DNA from: Curtobacterium sp. L6-1
Lineage (GTDB): Bacteria > Actinomycetota > Actinomycetes > Actinomycetales > Microbacteriaceae
DNA: 64,000 nt
NCBI RefSeq assembly: GCF_018885305.1
Contig: NZ_CP076544.1
Coordinates: forward strand, 3,338,815-3,402,814
Reading direction: 5' to 3'
Of the stretch, positions 49,452 to 62,265 are shown in pieces. The notes under the pieces were generated by a model that was given only the letters and a program-made list of their open reading frames with translations, was not told the origin of the DNA and searched no databases. Within the stretch, counting starts at the first letter, position 1. Every line of letters starts with the position of its first letter. The translations under genes were made by a program, and so were the position numbers.

Positions 49452-49538
49452 CGACGCAGCGGCGGCCCGACGACGGCCGGACGACGGCCGTCGGGTGACC
49501 GTCCGACCGGTGCAGGACGGCGGTATCCCACGGGCCGG

Positions 49539-49544
49539 TAGGCT
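49539..49544 (+). promoter_or_regulatory. -10 element of pheST, leaderless type
   Basis: TAGGCT ends eight bases before GTG at 49553. It argues against the earlier TTG at 49544, which lies within it. Confidence 0.55.
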
Positions 49545-49552
49545 TGGCTCTC

Positions 49553-50593
49553 GTGTCAGAACCTCTCGAGATCAGCGAACCGGCAGTCGCCGACGCGGTC
49601 GCCGCGGCCCTCGCCGCCGTCCGCGCCACGACGACCGTCGCGGAGCTGAAGCAGGCCCGTGCCAAGCACACCGGCGAGCAGTCCACGCTCGCGCGGATGA
49701 ACGCGTCGATGCGCAGCGTCCCGCCGGAGCAGAAGGCCGCGGCGGGCAAGCTCGTCGGTCAGGCCCGCGGGCAGGTCAACCAGGCGATCGCCGCCCAGGA
49801 GTCCGTGCTGGCCGAGCGTGAAGAGCGTGCGCGACTCGACGCCGAGCGGGTGGACGTCACCGCCCTGCCGTCCCGTCGGACCCCGGGTTCGCGGCACCCG
49901 CTGTCGCTCCTCAACGAGACCGTGGCGGACATCTTCGTCGGCATGGGGTGGGAGGTCGCCGAGGGTCCCGAGCTCGAGCACGAGTGGTTCAACTTCGACG
50001 CGCTGAACTTCGACCAGGACCACCCGGCCCGGGCCATGGCGGACACCGTCTTCGTCGAGCCCGTCGACCGGCACCTGCTGATGCGCACGCACACCTCGCC
50101 CGTGCAGGTGCGCTCCCTGCTCTCCCGCGAGCTCCCGCTCTACGTGATCGCCCCCGGACGCGTGTACCGCGCCGACGAACTCGACGCCACGCACCTGCCG
50201 GTCTTCACCCAGGTCGAGGGCATCGCGATCGACAAGGGCCTGACGATGGCGCACCTCCGGGGCACGCTCGAGCACTTCGCCCGGCAGGTGTTCGGCGCCG
50301 AGGCGCAGATCCGCCTGCGCCCGAACTACTTCCCGTTCACCGAGCCGAGTGCCGAGATGGACGTCTGGCAGCCGAACGCCAAGGGCGGTGCGCGCTGGGT
50401 CGAGTGGGGTGGCTGCGGCATGGTCAACCCGAACGTCCTGCGCGCCGCCGGCATCGACCCCGACGAGTACCAGGGCTTCGCCTTCGGCATGGGCATCGAG
50501 CGGACGCTGCAGTTCCGCAACGGCCTGAACGACATGCGTGACTTCCTCGAGGGCGACCTCCGCTTCTCGCAGCAGTTCGGAACGGTGGTCTGA
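49553..50593 (+). CDS. pheS: Phenylalanyl-tRNA synthetase alpha subunit
   Basis: A 346-residue class II synthetase subunit. N-terminal coiled coil (about 10-90) is followed by the motif blocks GFxxAEGPELEHEWFNFDALNF, RTHTSPVQVRSL and RVYRADELDATHLPVFTQVEG in pieces, and a C-terminal FGMGIERTLQ (motif 3). It forms the heterotetramer with PheT that charges tRNA-Phe. GTG start after a -10 element. Confidence 0.97.
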   Translation: MSEPLEISEPAVADAVAAALAAVRATTTVAELKQARAKHTGEQSTLARMNASMRSVPPEQKAAAGKLVGQARGQVNQAIAAQESVLAEREERARLDAERVDVTALPSRRTPGSRHPLSLLNETVADIFVGMGWEVAEGPELEHEWFNFDALNFDQDHPARAMADTVFVEPVDRHLLMRTHTSPVQVRSLLSRELPLYVIAPGRVYRADELDATHLPVFTQVEGIAIDKGLTMAHLRGTLEHFARQVFGAEAQIRLRPNYFPFTEPSAEMDVWQPNAKGGARWVEWGGCGMVNPNVLRAAGIDPDEYQGFAFGMGIERTLQFRNGLNDMRDFLEGDLRFSQQFGTVV

Positions 50594-53085
50594 TGCGCGT
50601 CCCACTCCGCTGGCTCGGCGAGTCCGTCGACCTGCCCGACGACGTCTCCCTCGAGCACGTCCACGCCGCCCTGGTGTCGGTCGGGTTCGAGGAAGAAGCC
50701 GTGCACACCGTCGACCTGACCGGACCCGTCGTGGTCGGTCGGGTCCTCGAGCGCGTGCCCGAGCCGCAGAAGAACGGCAAGACGATCAACTGGTGCCAGG
50801 TGGACGTCGGCGAGCCCGAGCCCCGCGGCATCGTCTGCGGTGCCCACAACTTCGACGTCGGCGACCTCGTCGTGGTGTCGCTGCCCGGCGCCGTGCTCCC
50901 CGGCCCGTTCCCGATCGCCGCGCGCAAGACGTACGGCCACGTGTCGGACGGCATGATCGCCTCGGCGCGTGAGCTCGGACTCGGCGACGAGCACGACGGC
51001 ATCCTCCGCTTCGCCGACCTCGGCATGGACCCCGCGGTCGGGGCGGACGCGATCGCGCTCCTCGGGCTCGACGACGCCGCCGTCGAGATCAACGTGACGC
51101 CGGACCGCGGGTACGCGCTGAGCATGCGCGGTGTCGCCCGTGAGTACGCCCACGCCACCGGTGCCACCTTCTCGGACCCGGTCGACCGCGTGCTGCCCCG
51201 CACCGGCGACGGCTTCTCCGTCACCGTCGACGACGACGCTCCGATCCGCGGCCGTGTCGGTGCGCACACCTTCGTGACCCGGGTCGTGCGGGGCGTCGAC
51301 GCCGCCCGGCCGACGCCGGCGTGGATGGTCGCGCGCCTCACCCTGGCCGGGGTGCGCTCGATCTCGCTGCCGGTCGACGTCACGAACTACGTGATGCTCG
51401 AGCTCGGCCAGCCGCTGCACGGGTACGACCTGTCGACGGTGCAGGGCGGCCTGACGGTCCGTCGCGCCACCGCGGGGGAGCGCCTGACGACCCTCGACGG
51501 CGTCGAGCGCGCGCTCGACGCCGAGGACCTCGTGATCGCCGACGACGCCGGCGCGGTCGGCCTCGCCGGCGTGATGGGCGGCGCCCGCACCGAGATCACC
51601 GCGGCGACCACGGACGTGCTCGTCGAGGCCGCCGGCTTCGACCAGGTCTCGATCGCCCGCACCGCCCGCCGGCACAAGCTCCCGAGCGAGGCGTCCCGTC
51701 GCTTCGAGCGCGGCGTCGACCCCCTCGTGGCCGAAGCCGCCGCGAACCGTGCGGTCGAGCTCCTCGTCGACCTCGCCGGTGGGACCCCGGACCAGCTCGG
51801 TTCGACGCTCGTCGACGACGCACCGCGTCCGACGGTCTCGATGCGACTCGGTCGCGCGGCCGAGCTGATCGGCGTCGCGTACACCGACGCCGAGGTCCTC
51901 GACACGCTCCGTGCGGTCGGCTGCACGGTCGACGTCGACGGGGACCTGCTCGCCGTCACGCCGCCCACGTGGCGACCCGACCTGGTGGACGACGTCTCCC
52001 TCGTCGAGGAGATCGCCCGCGTCGTCGGGTACGACCGCATCCCGAGCGTGCTCCCCGTCGCCCCGCCCGGACGAGGACTGACGCCGCACCAGCAGGCGCG
52101 ACGTCGGGTCTCCGCCGGACTCGCGGCAGCCGGGCTCACCGAGGTCGTCACCGCGCCGTTCGTCTCCGCCGCCACGGCAGCGGCCTACCCGGGCATCGAC
52201 GCCGACGGCGGCCCGAGCGTCGTCCTCGCGAACGCGCTCGACAGCGCCCAGGACCGCCTCCGCCGGAGCGGTGTCCCGGCGCTCGTCGACGTCGCGCGGC
52301 GCAACGTCTCCCGCGGGCTCGTCGACGTCGCCGTGTACGAGACGTCGCGGGTCTTCCTCCCGACGGCGGACCTCGTGCTCGGCACGACCGACGTCCCGGT
52401 CGGGGCAGCCCGTCCGACGAACGAGACCCTCCGCGCGCTGGACGCCGCCCTGCCGGCCCAGCCCTTCCACGTGAGCGCGCTGCTCGTGGGCAACGCGGTC
52501 GTCAAGCAGCCCGGCACGGCGCCCGAGCCGTTCGGCGTCGCCGACGCCCTCGACGTCGCCCGCACGGTCGCCTGGGCGGTCGGTGTCGAGCTCACGGTGG
52601 CGCAGACCAGCCACCCGTCGCTGCACCCGGGCCGTGCCGCGTCGCTGCTCGTCGGGGACACCGTCGTCGGCGTCGCGGGCGAGCTGCTCCCGGAGCGCGC
52701 GGCGGACGCCGACCTGCCCCGTGTGGTCGCGGTCGTCGAGCTCGACCTCGACGCCCTCGTCGCGGCTGCTCCTGACGTCGTCGAGGTCGCGGCCATCGTG
52801 TCGTACCCGGCGGCCACGCAGGACCTCTCGCTCGTCGTGGACGCGGCGGTACCGGCCGGTGACGTGCTGGCCGAGGTCCGCGCTGGCGCAGGAGACCTGC
52901 TGGAGTATGCTCGCCTCGTGGACGACTACCGGGGCACGGGCATGGACGAGGGACAGAAGTCCCTGACGTTCGCCCTGCGCTTCCGTGCCACGGACCGCAC
53001 GCTGACCGCTGCCGAGGCCTCCGAGGCCCGTGACGGCGCCGTCCGACGTGCCGGCGAGCGATTCGGGGCGACCCTGCGCGACTGA
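50593..53085 (+). CDS. pheT: Phenylalanyl-tRNA synthetase beta subunit
   Basis: An 830-residue subunit whose ATG shares one base with the pheS stop (TGATG). The domains run in the normal order: N-terminal tRNA-binding EMAP-like region, B1-B5 modules with the editing site, and the C-terminal anticodon-binding ferredoxin fold ([22 protein letters not shown]). Length is normal. Near its end (52906-52911) the rare codons TAT and GCT form TATGCT, a possible internal -10 for the arg genes. Confidence 0.97.
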   Translation: MRVPLRWLGESVDLPDDVSLEHVHAALVSVGFEEEAVHTVDLTGPVVVGRVLERVPEPQKNGKTINWCQVDVGEPEPRGIVCGAHNFDVGDLVVVSLPGAVLPGPFPIAARKTYGHVSDGMIASARELGLGDEHDGILRFADLGMDPAVGADAIALLGLDDAAVEINVTPDRGYALSMRGVAREYAHATGATFSDPVDRVLPRTGDGFSVTVDDDAPIRGRVGAHTFVTRVVRGVDAARPTPAWMVARLTLAGVRSISLPVDVTNYVMLELGQPLHGYDLSTVQGGLTVRRATAGERLTTLDGVERALDAEDLVIADDAGAVGLAGVMGGARTEITAATTDVLVEAAGFDQVSIARTARRHKLPSEASRRFERGVDPLVAEAAANRAVELLVDLAGGTPDQLGSTLVDDAPRPTVSMRLGRAAELIGVAYTDAEVLDTLRAVGCTVDVDGDLLAVTPPTWRPDLVDDVSLVEEIARVVGYDRIPSVLPVAPPGRGLTPHQQARRRVSAGLAAAGLTEVVTAPFVSAATAAAYPGIDADGGPSVVLANALDSAQDRLRRSGVPALVDVARRNVSRGLVDVAVYETSRVFLPTADLVLGTTDVPVGAARPTNETLRALDAALPAQPFHVSALLVGNAVVKQPGTAPEPFGVADALDVARTVAWAVGVELTVAQTSHPSLHPGRAASLLVGDTVVGVAGELLPERAADADLPRVVAVVELDLDALVAAAPDVVEVAAIVSYPAATQDLSLVVDAAVPAGDVLAEVRAGAGDLLEYARLVDDYRGTGMDEGQKSLTFALRFRATDRTLTAAEASEARDGAVRRAGERFGATLRD
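52906..52911 (+). promoter_or_regulatory. Possible intragenic -10 ahead of the arg operon
   Basis: TATGCT is created by Tyr TAT and Ala GCT codons, both avoided in this gene. It stands 248 bases before the argC start. No clear -35 hexamer is seen. Confidence 0.3.
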
Positions 53086-53158
53086 TCCACGACGGATCAC
53101 CGCCCGGGGTCGCCGCCTCCGACTCCCTCGACGAACAGTCCGACCAAAGGTGGAACCC

Positions 53159-54256
53159 ATGTCCGTATCCGTCGCCGTCGCTGGTGCCAGCGGCTACGCG
53201 GGTGGCGAGTTGCTGCGCATCCTCTCCGCTCACCCCGAGTTCGAGGTGCGGACGGTGACCGCGTTCTCGAACGCCGGGAAGCCGCTCGTCGCGACGCAGC
53301 CGCACCTGCGGTCGCTCGCGCACCTCACCCTTTCCGCGACGACCGCCGAGGTCCTCCGCGGCCACGACGTGGTGTTCCTCGCCCTGCCGCACGGCCAGTC
53401 CGGAGCGATCACGGCGGAGCTCGACGACGACACGCTCGTCGTCGACTGCGGCGCCGACCACCGGCTGACCGACGAGAGCGCCTGGGCGGCGTTCTACGGC
53501 GGCGAGTACCACGGCGCCTGGACCTACGGGCTGCCCGAGCTCCTGCACGCACCGCCCGCGCCGGGTGCGGCCGAGGAGTGGCGGGACGTCGACGACATCG
53601 TCGCGCAGGGTCGGCAGCGCACGGAGCTGGCGAGCACGAAGCGGATCGCCGTCCCCGGGTGCAACGTCACCGCGGTCACCCTCGGCATCCAGCCCGGTGT
53701 CCAGGCCGGACTGGTCGAGTCGGACGACATCGTCGCCGTGCTGAGCGTCGGGCCCAGCGGAGCCGGCAAGAAGCTCGAGACCACCTACCTGGCGTCCGAG
53801 ATCATGGGGTCGGCCAGTGCCTACGCGGTCGGCGGGAAGCACCGGCACGTGCCGGAGATCCAGCAGAACCTCCGCGTCGCCGGTGCCGCCGACGTCAAGG
53901 TCTCGTTCACGCCGGTGCTCGTGCCGATGTCCCGCGGCATCCTCGCGACCACGACCGCGCGCCTGGCGCCGGGGGTCACCGCCCACGACGTCCGGCTGGC
54001 GTGGGAGCAGGCGTACGCCGACGAACCCTTCGTGCACCTGCTGCCCGAGGGGGTCTTCCCCCGCGTGGCCGACACGATCGGCGCGAACACCGCACTCGTC
54101 GGCATCGCGGTCGACGAGGCCGCCGGCCGTGTCGTCGCGGTGACCGCACTCGACAACCTCGCCAAGGGCACCGGCGGTGCGGCGGTTCAGTCCGCGAACA
54201 TCGCACTCGGCTTCCCCGAGACCCTCGGCCTCAGCGTGGACGGAGTCGCCCCGTGA
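53159..54256 (+). CDS. argC: N-acetyl-gamma-glutamyl-phosphate reductase
   Basis: A 365-residue NADPH enzyme of the arginine pathway. [15 protein letters not shown] at the N-terminus is the nucleotide-binding region; the catalytic Cys lies in [11 protein letters not shown] (near residue 169). It reduces N-acetylglutamyl phosphate to the semialdehyde. First gene of the arg cluster. GTGA overlap with argJ. Confidence 0.97.
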   Translation: MSVSVAVAGASGYAGGELLRILSAHPEFEVRTVTAFSNAGKPLVATQPHLRSLAHLTLSATTAEVLRGHDVVFLALPHGQSGAITAELDDDTLVVDCGADHRLTDESAWAAFYGGEYHGAWTYGLPELLHAPPAPGAAEEWRDVDDIVAQGRQRTELASTKRIAVPGCNVTAVTLGIQPGVQAGLVESDDIVAVLSVGPSGAGKKLETTYLASEIMGSASAYAVGGKHRHVPEIQQNLRVAGAADVKVSFTPVLVPMSRGILATTTARLAPGVTAHDVRLAWEQAYADEPFVHLLPEGVFPRVADTIGANTALVGIAVDEAAGRVVAVTALDNLAKGTGGAAVQSANIALGFPETLGLSVDGVAP

Positions 54257-55461
54257 CCGACCAGGACCAGGCACCCCACCAGGACACCGCCACCGACGGG
54301 CTGCAGGGCGTCACCGCCGCTGCGGGCTTCCGCGCCGCCGGCGTCACCGCCGGCCTGAAGACCAGCGGCAAGCCGGACGTCGCCCTCGTCGTCAACGACG
54401 GGCCCGCCGACGCGGTCGCCGCCGTCTTCACGTCGAACCGTGCGCAGGCGCACCCCGTCATCTGGTCGCGCCAGGCCGTGGGTGACGGCGTCGCCCGTGC
54501 GGTCGTCCTCAACTCGGGAGGCGCGAACTGCTTCACGGGCCCGTTCGGCTTCCAGACGACCCACATGACCGCCGAGGCGGTCGGCGACGCCCTCGGCATC
54601 GGCGCCGCCGACGTCCTCGTCTGCTCGACCGGCCTCATCGGGGTCGGCGACCAGACCTTCCGCGACGGCGTCCTCCGCGGCGTGACGCTCGCCGCCGACG
54701 CCCTCGCATCCGACGGTGGCCCGGCCGCGGCGACCGCGATCATGACCACCGACACGAAGCCGAAGCAGTCCGTGGTGACGGTCGACGGCTGGACGCTCGG
54801 CGGGATGGCCAAGGGCGCGGGCATGCTCGCCCCGGGGCTCGCGACGATGCTCGTGGTGATCACGACCGATGCGGTGCTGCCCTCGGCCGATCTCGACCGG
54901 GCACTCCGCGCGGCGACCCGCGTGACCTTCGACCGCGTCGACTCGGACGGCTGCATGTCGACGAACGACACCGTCGTGCTCATGTCGTCCGGCGCCTCGG
55001 GGGTGACGCCCGACGCCGAGGTGTTCCAGCAGGCGCTGACGGACGTGTGCGCCGACCTCGCCCGACAGCTCCAGCAGGACGCCGAGGGCGCCGCGCACGA
55101 CATCACGATCGAGGTGACCGGTGCGGTCAGCGAGGACGAGGCGGTGACGGTCGGCCGCAGCGTCGCCCGCAACAACCTGTTCAAGGCGGCGGTCTTCGGG
55201 AACGACCCGAACTGGGGCCGGGTGCTCGCGGCGATCGGGACGACCGACGCCGAGTTCGACCCGTACGCGGTCGACGTCTCGATGAACGGTGTCCGGGTGT
55301 GCCACGCCGGTGCGCCCGACCGGCCGAGCGACGAGGTCGACCTCACCCCGCGGGACACGCTCGTGCGCATCGACCTCGGGGTCGGCACGGCCGCGGCGAC
55401 GATCCTGACGAACGACCTGACACACGACTACGTCCACGAGAACAGCGCGTACTCCAGCTGA
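54253..55461 (+). CDS. argJ: Bifunctional ornithine acetyltransferase / N-acetylglutamate synthase
   Basis: A 402-residue protein. It recycles the acetyl group from N-acetylornithine to glutamate. The self-cleavage site is the Thr in LAPGLATML (near residue 199), giving alpha and beta subunits. [10 protein letters not shown] and SMSTNDTV-like blocks ([14 protein letters not shown]) are typical. The GTG overlaps the argC stop codon. Confidence 0.97.
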   Translation: MTDQDQAPHQDTATDGLQGVTAAAGFRAAGVTAGLKTSGKPDVALVVNDGPADAVAAVFTSNRAQAHPVIWSRQAVGDGVARAVVLNSGGANCFTGPFGFQTTHMTAEAVGDALGIGAADVLVCSTGLIGVGDQTFRDGVLRGVTLAADALASDGGPAAATAIMTTDTKPKQSVVTVDGWTLGGMAKGAGMLAPGLATMLVVITTDAVLPSADLDRALRAATRVTFDRVDSDGCMSTNDTVVLMSSGASGVTPDAEVFQQALTDVCADLARQLQQDAEGAAHDITIEVTGAVSEDEAVTVGRSVARNNLFKAAVFGNDPNWGRVLAAIGTTDAEFDPYAVDVSMNGVRVCHAGAPDRPSDEVDLTPRDTLVRIDLGVGTAAATILTNDLTHDYVHENSAYSS

Positions 55462-56522
55462 TGAGCCACGCGGACCTCTCGAAGGAAGAAGAGCACGAGC
55501 TCGCGACCGTCAAGGCCGCGACCCTCATCGAGTCCCTGCCGTGGCTGAAGCGGTTCTCGGGCAAGATCGTCGTCGTCAAGTTCGGCGGCAACGCGATGGT
55601 GAACGACGACCTCAAGCGTGCGTTCGCCGAGGACATGGTCTACCTCCGGTACGCCGGCCTGCACCCGGTCGTGGTGCACGGCGGCGGCCCGCAGATCTCG
55701 GCCGCCCTCAAGGAACAGGGCATCCAGTCCGAGTTCCGCGGCGGCTACCGCGTCACGACGACCGAGGCGATCACGGTCGTCCGCGACGTCCTGGCCGGCG
55801 AGGTGAACCGCGAGATCGTCGACCTCATCGACGAGCACGGCGAAGGCCTCGGTGTCGGGGTGTTCGGCGACGGCGGTTCCCTGTTCACGGGCGAGAAGAA
55901 GGGCGTCGTCGTGGACGGCGAGCACTTCGACCTCGGCCACGTCGGGGACATCACCCACGTCGACCCGTCCGGCGTCCTCGCGGCGATCCGCGCCGACCGC
56001 ATCCCGGTCGTCTCGAGCATCGCGATCGACGACGCCCACCCGGACCAGGCGCTCAACGTGAACGCCGACGCCGCTGCGGCCGCGCTCGCGATCGCGCTGA
56101 ACGCCTCCAAGCTCATGATGCTGACCGACGTCCCGGGGCTGTACCGCAACTGGCCGGACCGCGACTCGATCATCGACCTCATCGCGGTCGAGGAGCTCCG
56201 GCAGCTGCTGCCCTCGCTCGAGTCGGGCATGATCCCGAAGATGACCGCGTGCCTCGACGCCGTGGTCGGCGGGGTCGGCGGCGCGACGATCATCGACGGC
56301 CGCATCCCGCACTCGATCCTGCTCGAGGTGTTCACGCTCCGCGGCGCGGGCACCGAGGTGATCCCGGACCCGAGCCGCCGGACCGAGAACCAGAACACCC
56401 ACGCCGAGATCGGCCGACGCGCCGCCGTGCACGCACCGGGCAGCGGACACCACGTCGCCCGCGACGGCGACGACACCGACCAGACGACCCCGCACGACGA
56501 CGAGAAGGGCACAGCACGGTGA
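55461..56522 (+). CDS. argB: Acetylglutamate kinase
   Basis: A 353-residue amino-acid kinase; usual length is about 295-300. The core (KIVVVKFGGNAM, HGGGPQIS, GEVNREIVDLI, LNVNADAAAAALAIAL, SGMIPKM) is intact and phosphorylates N-acetylglutamate. A C-terminal extension of about 50 residues (after PDPSRRTENQ) is polar, His/Asp-rich and low-complexity. The end of the core has the position of the arginine-binding region in feedback-regulated kinases. It shares one base with the argJ stop codon. Confidence 0.96.
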   Translation: MSHADLSKEEEHELATVKAATLIESLPWLKRFSGKIVVVKFGGNAMVNDDLKRAFAEDMVYLRYAGLHPVVVHGGGPQISAALKEQGIQSEFRGGYRVTTTEAITVVRDVLAGEVNREIVDLIDEHGEGLGVGVFGDGGSLFTGEKKGVVVDGEHFDLGHVGDITHVDPSGVLAAIRADRIPVVSSIAIDDAHPDQALNVNADAAAAALAIALNASKLMMLTDVPGLYRNWPDRDSIIDLIAVEELRQLLPSLESGMIPKMTACLDAVVGGVGGATIIDGRIPHSILLEVFTLRGAGTEVIPDPSRRTENQNTHAEIGRRAAVHAPGSGHHVARDGDDTDQTTPHDDEKGTAR

Positions 56523-57745
56523 GCACCGAGACGCAGACCGAGACCTGGAACGACCGGTTCGGGGCGTCGCTCATGCGATCCCTGATCCCGCCGAAGATCA
56601 TGCTCGAGCGCGGCGAGGGCTGCCGGGTCTGGGACGTCGACGGCAACGAGTACCTCGACTTCCTCGCCGGCATCGCGGTGAACTCCCTCGGACACGCCCA
56701 CCCGGCGCTCGTCGAGGCGATCGCCGACCAGGCCGCCAAGCTCGTGCACGTCTCGAACTACTTCGCGACGCCGCCGCAGCTCGAGCTCGCCGAACGGCTC
56801 AAGCGCATCTCCGGTGCGGGCGACGCGGGCCGCGTGTACTTCGGCAACTCCGGCGCCGAGGCCAACGAGGCCGCGTTCAAGCTGGCCCGCCTGAACCGCG
56901 GCGCGAACGGCGAGAAGACCCGCATCATCGCGCTCCAGCAGGCGTTCCACGGCCGGACGATGGGGGCGCTCGCGCTCACCGGCAAGCCCGCGCTGCAGCA
57001 GGACTTCCTGCCGATGATCCCCGGTGTCGAGCACGTCGAGACCTCGATCGAGGCGCTCGAGCGGTCGATCGACGGCACCGTCGCGGCGCTCGTCCTCGAG
57101 CCGATCAAGGGTGAGGCCGGCGTCGTCGACCTGCCCGAGGGCTTCCTGCAGGCCGCCCGACGCCTCACCGAGGAGCACGGCGCCCTGCTGATCCTCGACG
57201 AGATCCAGACCGGCATCGGCCGGACGGGTGCGTGGTTCGCCTTCCAGAACACCGGGGTCGTACCGGACGCCATCACCGTCGCCAAGGGCATCGCCGGCGG
57301 CTTCCCGATCGGCGCGCTCGTCACCTTCGGGTGGGCGTCCGACCTGTTCTCCGCCGGGCAGCACGGGTCGACCTTCGGCGGCAACCCGCTCGGCACCCGC
57401 GTCGCGAACGCGGTGCTCGAGGAGATCGAGCGCGCCGACCTCGTCGCCGGTGCCGTCGTCAAGGGCGAGCGGATCCGCGCGGGCATCACGGCCCTCGGGT
57501 CGGAGCTCGTCGAGGAGGTGCGCGGGAGCGGCCTGCTCGTCGGCGTCGGTCTCCGTCGCCCGGTCGCTGCGGCCGTCGCGGCCGCCGCCCTCGAACGCGG
57601 CCTCATCATCAACGCACCGAACGAGTCGAGCCTGCGCATCGCGCCGCCGCTCATCGTGTCCGATGCCGAGATCGACGCCTTCCTGTCGATCCTCGCCCAG
57701 AGCATGGCGGCCGTCCAGGGCGCCGACCAGGAGACCTCCGCATGA
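56519..57745 (+). CDS. argD: Acetylornithine aminotransferase
   Basis: A 408-residue class III PLP aminotransferase, GTG start in a GTGA overlap with argB. PLP-binding Lys in TVAKGIAGGFPIGA, with DEIQTGIGRTG and GNSGAEANEAA near residue 112. It converts N-acetylglutamate semialdehyde to N-acetylornithine. Confidence 0.97.
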   Translation: MSTETQTETWNDRFGASLMRSLIPPKIMLERGEGCRVWDVDGNEYLDFLAGIAVNSLGHAHPALVEAIADQAAKLVHVSNYFATPPQLELAERLKRISGAGDAGRVYFGNSGAEANEAAFKLARLNRGANGEKTRIIALQQAFHGRTMGALALTGKPALQQDFLPMIPGVEHVETSIEALERSIDGTVAALVLEPIKGEAGVVDLPEGFLQAARRLTEEHGALLILDEIQTGIGRTGAWFAFQNTGVVPDAITVAKGIAGGFPIGALVTFGWASDLFSAGQHGSTFGGNPLGTRVANAVLEEIERADLVAGAVVKGERIRAGITALGSELVEEVRGSGLLVGVGLRRPVAAAVAAAALERGLIINAPNESSLRIAPPLIVSDAEIDAFLSILAQSMAAVQGADQETSA

Positions 57746-58719
57746 CCCGCCACTTCCTCCGGGACGACGACCTGACCCAGGCCGAGCAGTCGGCGATCCT
57801 CGACCTCGCCGTCGAGATGAAGCGCGACCGCTGGGGTGCCAAGCCGCTCGCAGGTCCGCAGAGCGTCGCCGTGATCTTCGACAAGTCGTCCACCCGCACC
57901 CGGGTGTCCTTCCACGTCGGCATCAGCGACCTCGGCGGCAGCCCGCTCATCATCTCGACCGCCAACAGCCAGCTCGGCGGCAAGGAGACCCCGACCGACA
58001 CCGCCCGCGTGCTCGAGCGGATGGTGTCGGCGATCGTCTGGCGGACCTACGCCCAGTCCGGGCTCGAGGAGATGGCGGCGAGCACGACGGTCCCCGTCGT
58101 GAACGCGCTGTCCGACGACTTCCACCCGTGCCAGCTCCTCGCCGACCTGCTCACCATCCGTGAGCACCGCGGTGCCCTGGCCGGGCAGACCGTCGCCTTC
58201 GTCGGTGACGGCGCGAGCAACATGGCGCAGTCGTACCTGCTCGCGTGTGCCACGGCGGGCATGCACGTCCGCGTCGCCTCGCCGGTCGAGTTCGCACCGG
58301 CACCGCAGGTCGTGACCGACGCCGAACACCGCGCTGCCGAGACCGGCGGATCGGTGCTCGTCGTGACGGACCCGGTGGCCGCGGTCGCCGGTGCCGACGT
58401 CGTCGTGACCGACACCTGGGTCTCGATGGGCAAGGAGGACGAGAAGCAGCAGCGGCTCGCGACCTTCGCCGGCTACCGCGTCGACGACGAGCTCCTCGCG
58501 CACGCCGCGGACGACGCCGTGTTCATGCACTGCCTCCCCGCCGACCGCGGCTACGAGGTCACCGCCGAGGTCATCGACGGACCGCGCAGCATCATCTGGG
58601 ACGAGGCGGAGAACCGCCTGCACGCCCAGAAGGCCCTGCTCGCCTGGCTCCTCGCCGCCAACGCCCCGACCGCCGCAGACGGGGCGACCGCCGCTGACGT
58701 GGCGACCCCCGGCAACTGA
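57742..58719 (+). CDS. argF: Ornithine carbamoyltransferase
   Basis: A 325-residue enzyme. Carbamoyl-phosphate motif KSSTRTRVSF near residue 51, HPCQLLADLLT near 130, and the ornithine-binding HCLPADRG near 259. ATGA overlap with argD. The next gene is argG, only 27 bases away; argR, which usually follows here in actinobacteria, is absent. Confidence 0.97.
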   Translation: MTRHFLRDDDLTQAEQSAILDLAVEMKRDRWGAKPLAGPQSVAVIFDKSSTRTRVSFHVGISDLGGSPLIISTANSQLGGKETPTDTARVLERMVSAIVWRTYAQSGLEEMAASTTVPVVNALSDDFHPCQLLADLLTIREHRGALAGQTVAFVGDGASNMAQSYLLACATAGMHVRVASPVEFAPAPQVVTDAEHRAAETGGSVLVVTDPVAAVAGADVVVTDTWVSMGKEDEKQQRLATFAGYRVDDELLAHAADDAVFMHCLPADRGYEVTAEVIDGPRSIIWDEAENRLHAQKALLAWLLAANAPTAADGATAADVATPGN

Positions 58720-58746
58720 CAACCACCACCACACAGGAGAGAACCC

Positions 58747-61542
<2,796 letters not shown>

Positions 61543-61554
61543 CGGGGCGGCGAC

Positions 61555-62217
61555 GTGACGGAGGCGCTGCTCGCCCTGCTGCGTGAGCCGGCCCCGGTGT
61601 CGGCGCCGGGCCTCCTCGGCGCGACCCTCGCCGGCAAGGGCGTCACCCTGCGCATCACCGAGGTGGAGGCGTACGCCGGCTCGGTCGACCCGGGGTCCCA
61701 CGGACACCGGGGGATGACCGAGCGCAACCGGCACCTGTTCGGCGCGCCCGGCACCCTGTACGCGTACCGGTCGTACGGCATCCACACCTGCGTGAACGTG
61801 GTCAGCGGCCCGGTCGGCCGGTCGTCGGGGTCGCTGCTCCGCGGTGCCGAGGTGGTGTCGGGCATCGACACCGCCCGGACCCGTCGCGGGCCCGCGGTCG
61901 CCGACGTCGCCCTGGCCCGTGGACCGGGCAACCTCGGCGTCGCGCTCGGCGCGGTCCTCGGGACCGACGACGGCACGTCGGTGCTCGACGGGTCAGGCCC
62001 GTACACGCTCACCTTGGCGCCCGGGGTGGAGGCTCGACTCGCCACCGCCGCGCCGGCGGACGTGGTCGACGCCCTCCTGGCGAGCGGCCGGATCGCGCGC
62101 GGTCCCCGGACCGGTGTCGGGGGCGTTGCCGGTGGTGCCGCGTTCCCGTGGCGGTTCTGGCTCGCCGGTGACCCGACCGTGTCGACGTACCGGCGGCACA
62201 AGAACGCCGTCGACTGA
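61555..62217 (+). CDS. 3-methyladenine DNA glycosylase (AAG/MPG family)
   Basis: A 220-residue protein. Blocks ITEVEAYAGSVDPGSHGHRGMTERN, LFGAPGTLYAYRSYGIHTCVNVV and DVALARGPGNLG match the monofunctional alkyladenine glycosylase family, which removes alkylated and deaminated purines. GTG start 13 bases after argH. A 17-base direct repeat covers its stop codon. Confidence 0.93.
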   Translation: MTEALLALLREPAPVSAPGLLGATLAGKGVTLRITEVEAYAGSVDPGSHGHRGMTERNRHLFGAPGTLYAYRSYGIHTCVNVVSGPVGRSSGSLLRGAEVVSGIDTARTRRGPAVADVALARGPGNLGVALGAVLGTDDGTSVLDGSGPYTLTLAPGVEARLATAAPADVVDALLASGRIARGPRTGVGGVAGGAAFPWRFWLAGDPTVSTYRRHKNAVD

Positions 62218-62239
62218 GGGGCGCCGTCGACTGAGGGGC
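62206..62239. repeat. 17-base tandem duplication at the glycosylase stop codon
   Basis: GCCGTCGACTGAGGGGC occurs twice in a row (62206-62222 and 62223-62239); the first copy contains the stop codon TGA. Confidence 0.9.
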
Positions 62240-62253
62240 GCCGAGCGCGCCGG

Positions 62254-62259
62254 TACGAT
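62254..62259 (+). promoter_or_regulatory. -10 element of tyrS, leaderless type
   Basis: TACGAT ends six bases before GTG at 62266. Confidence 0.6.
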
Positions 62260-62265
62260 GACGGG

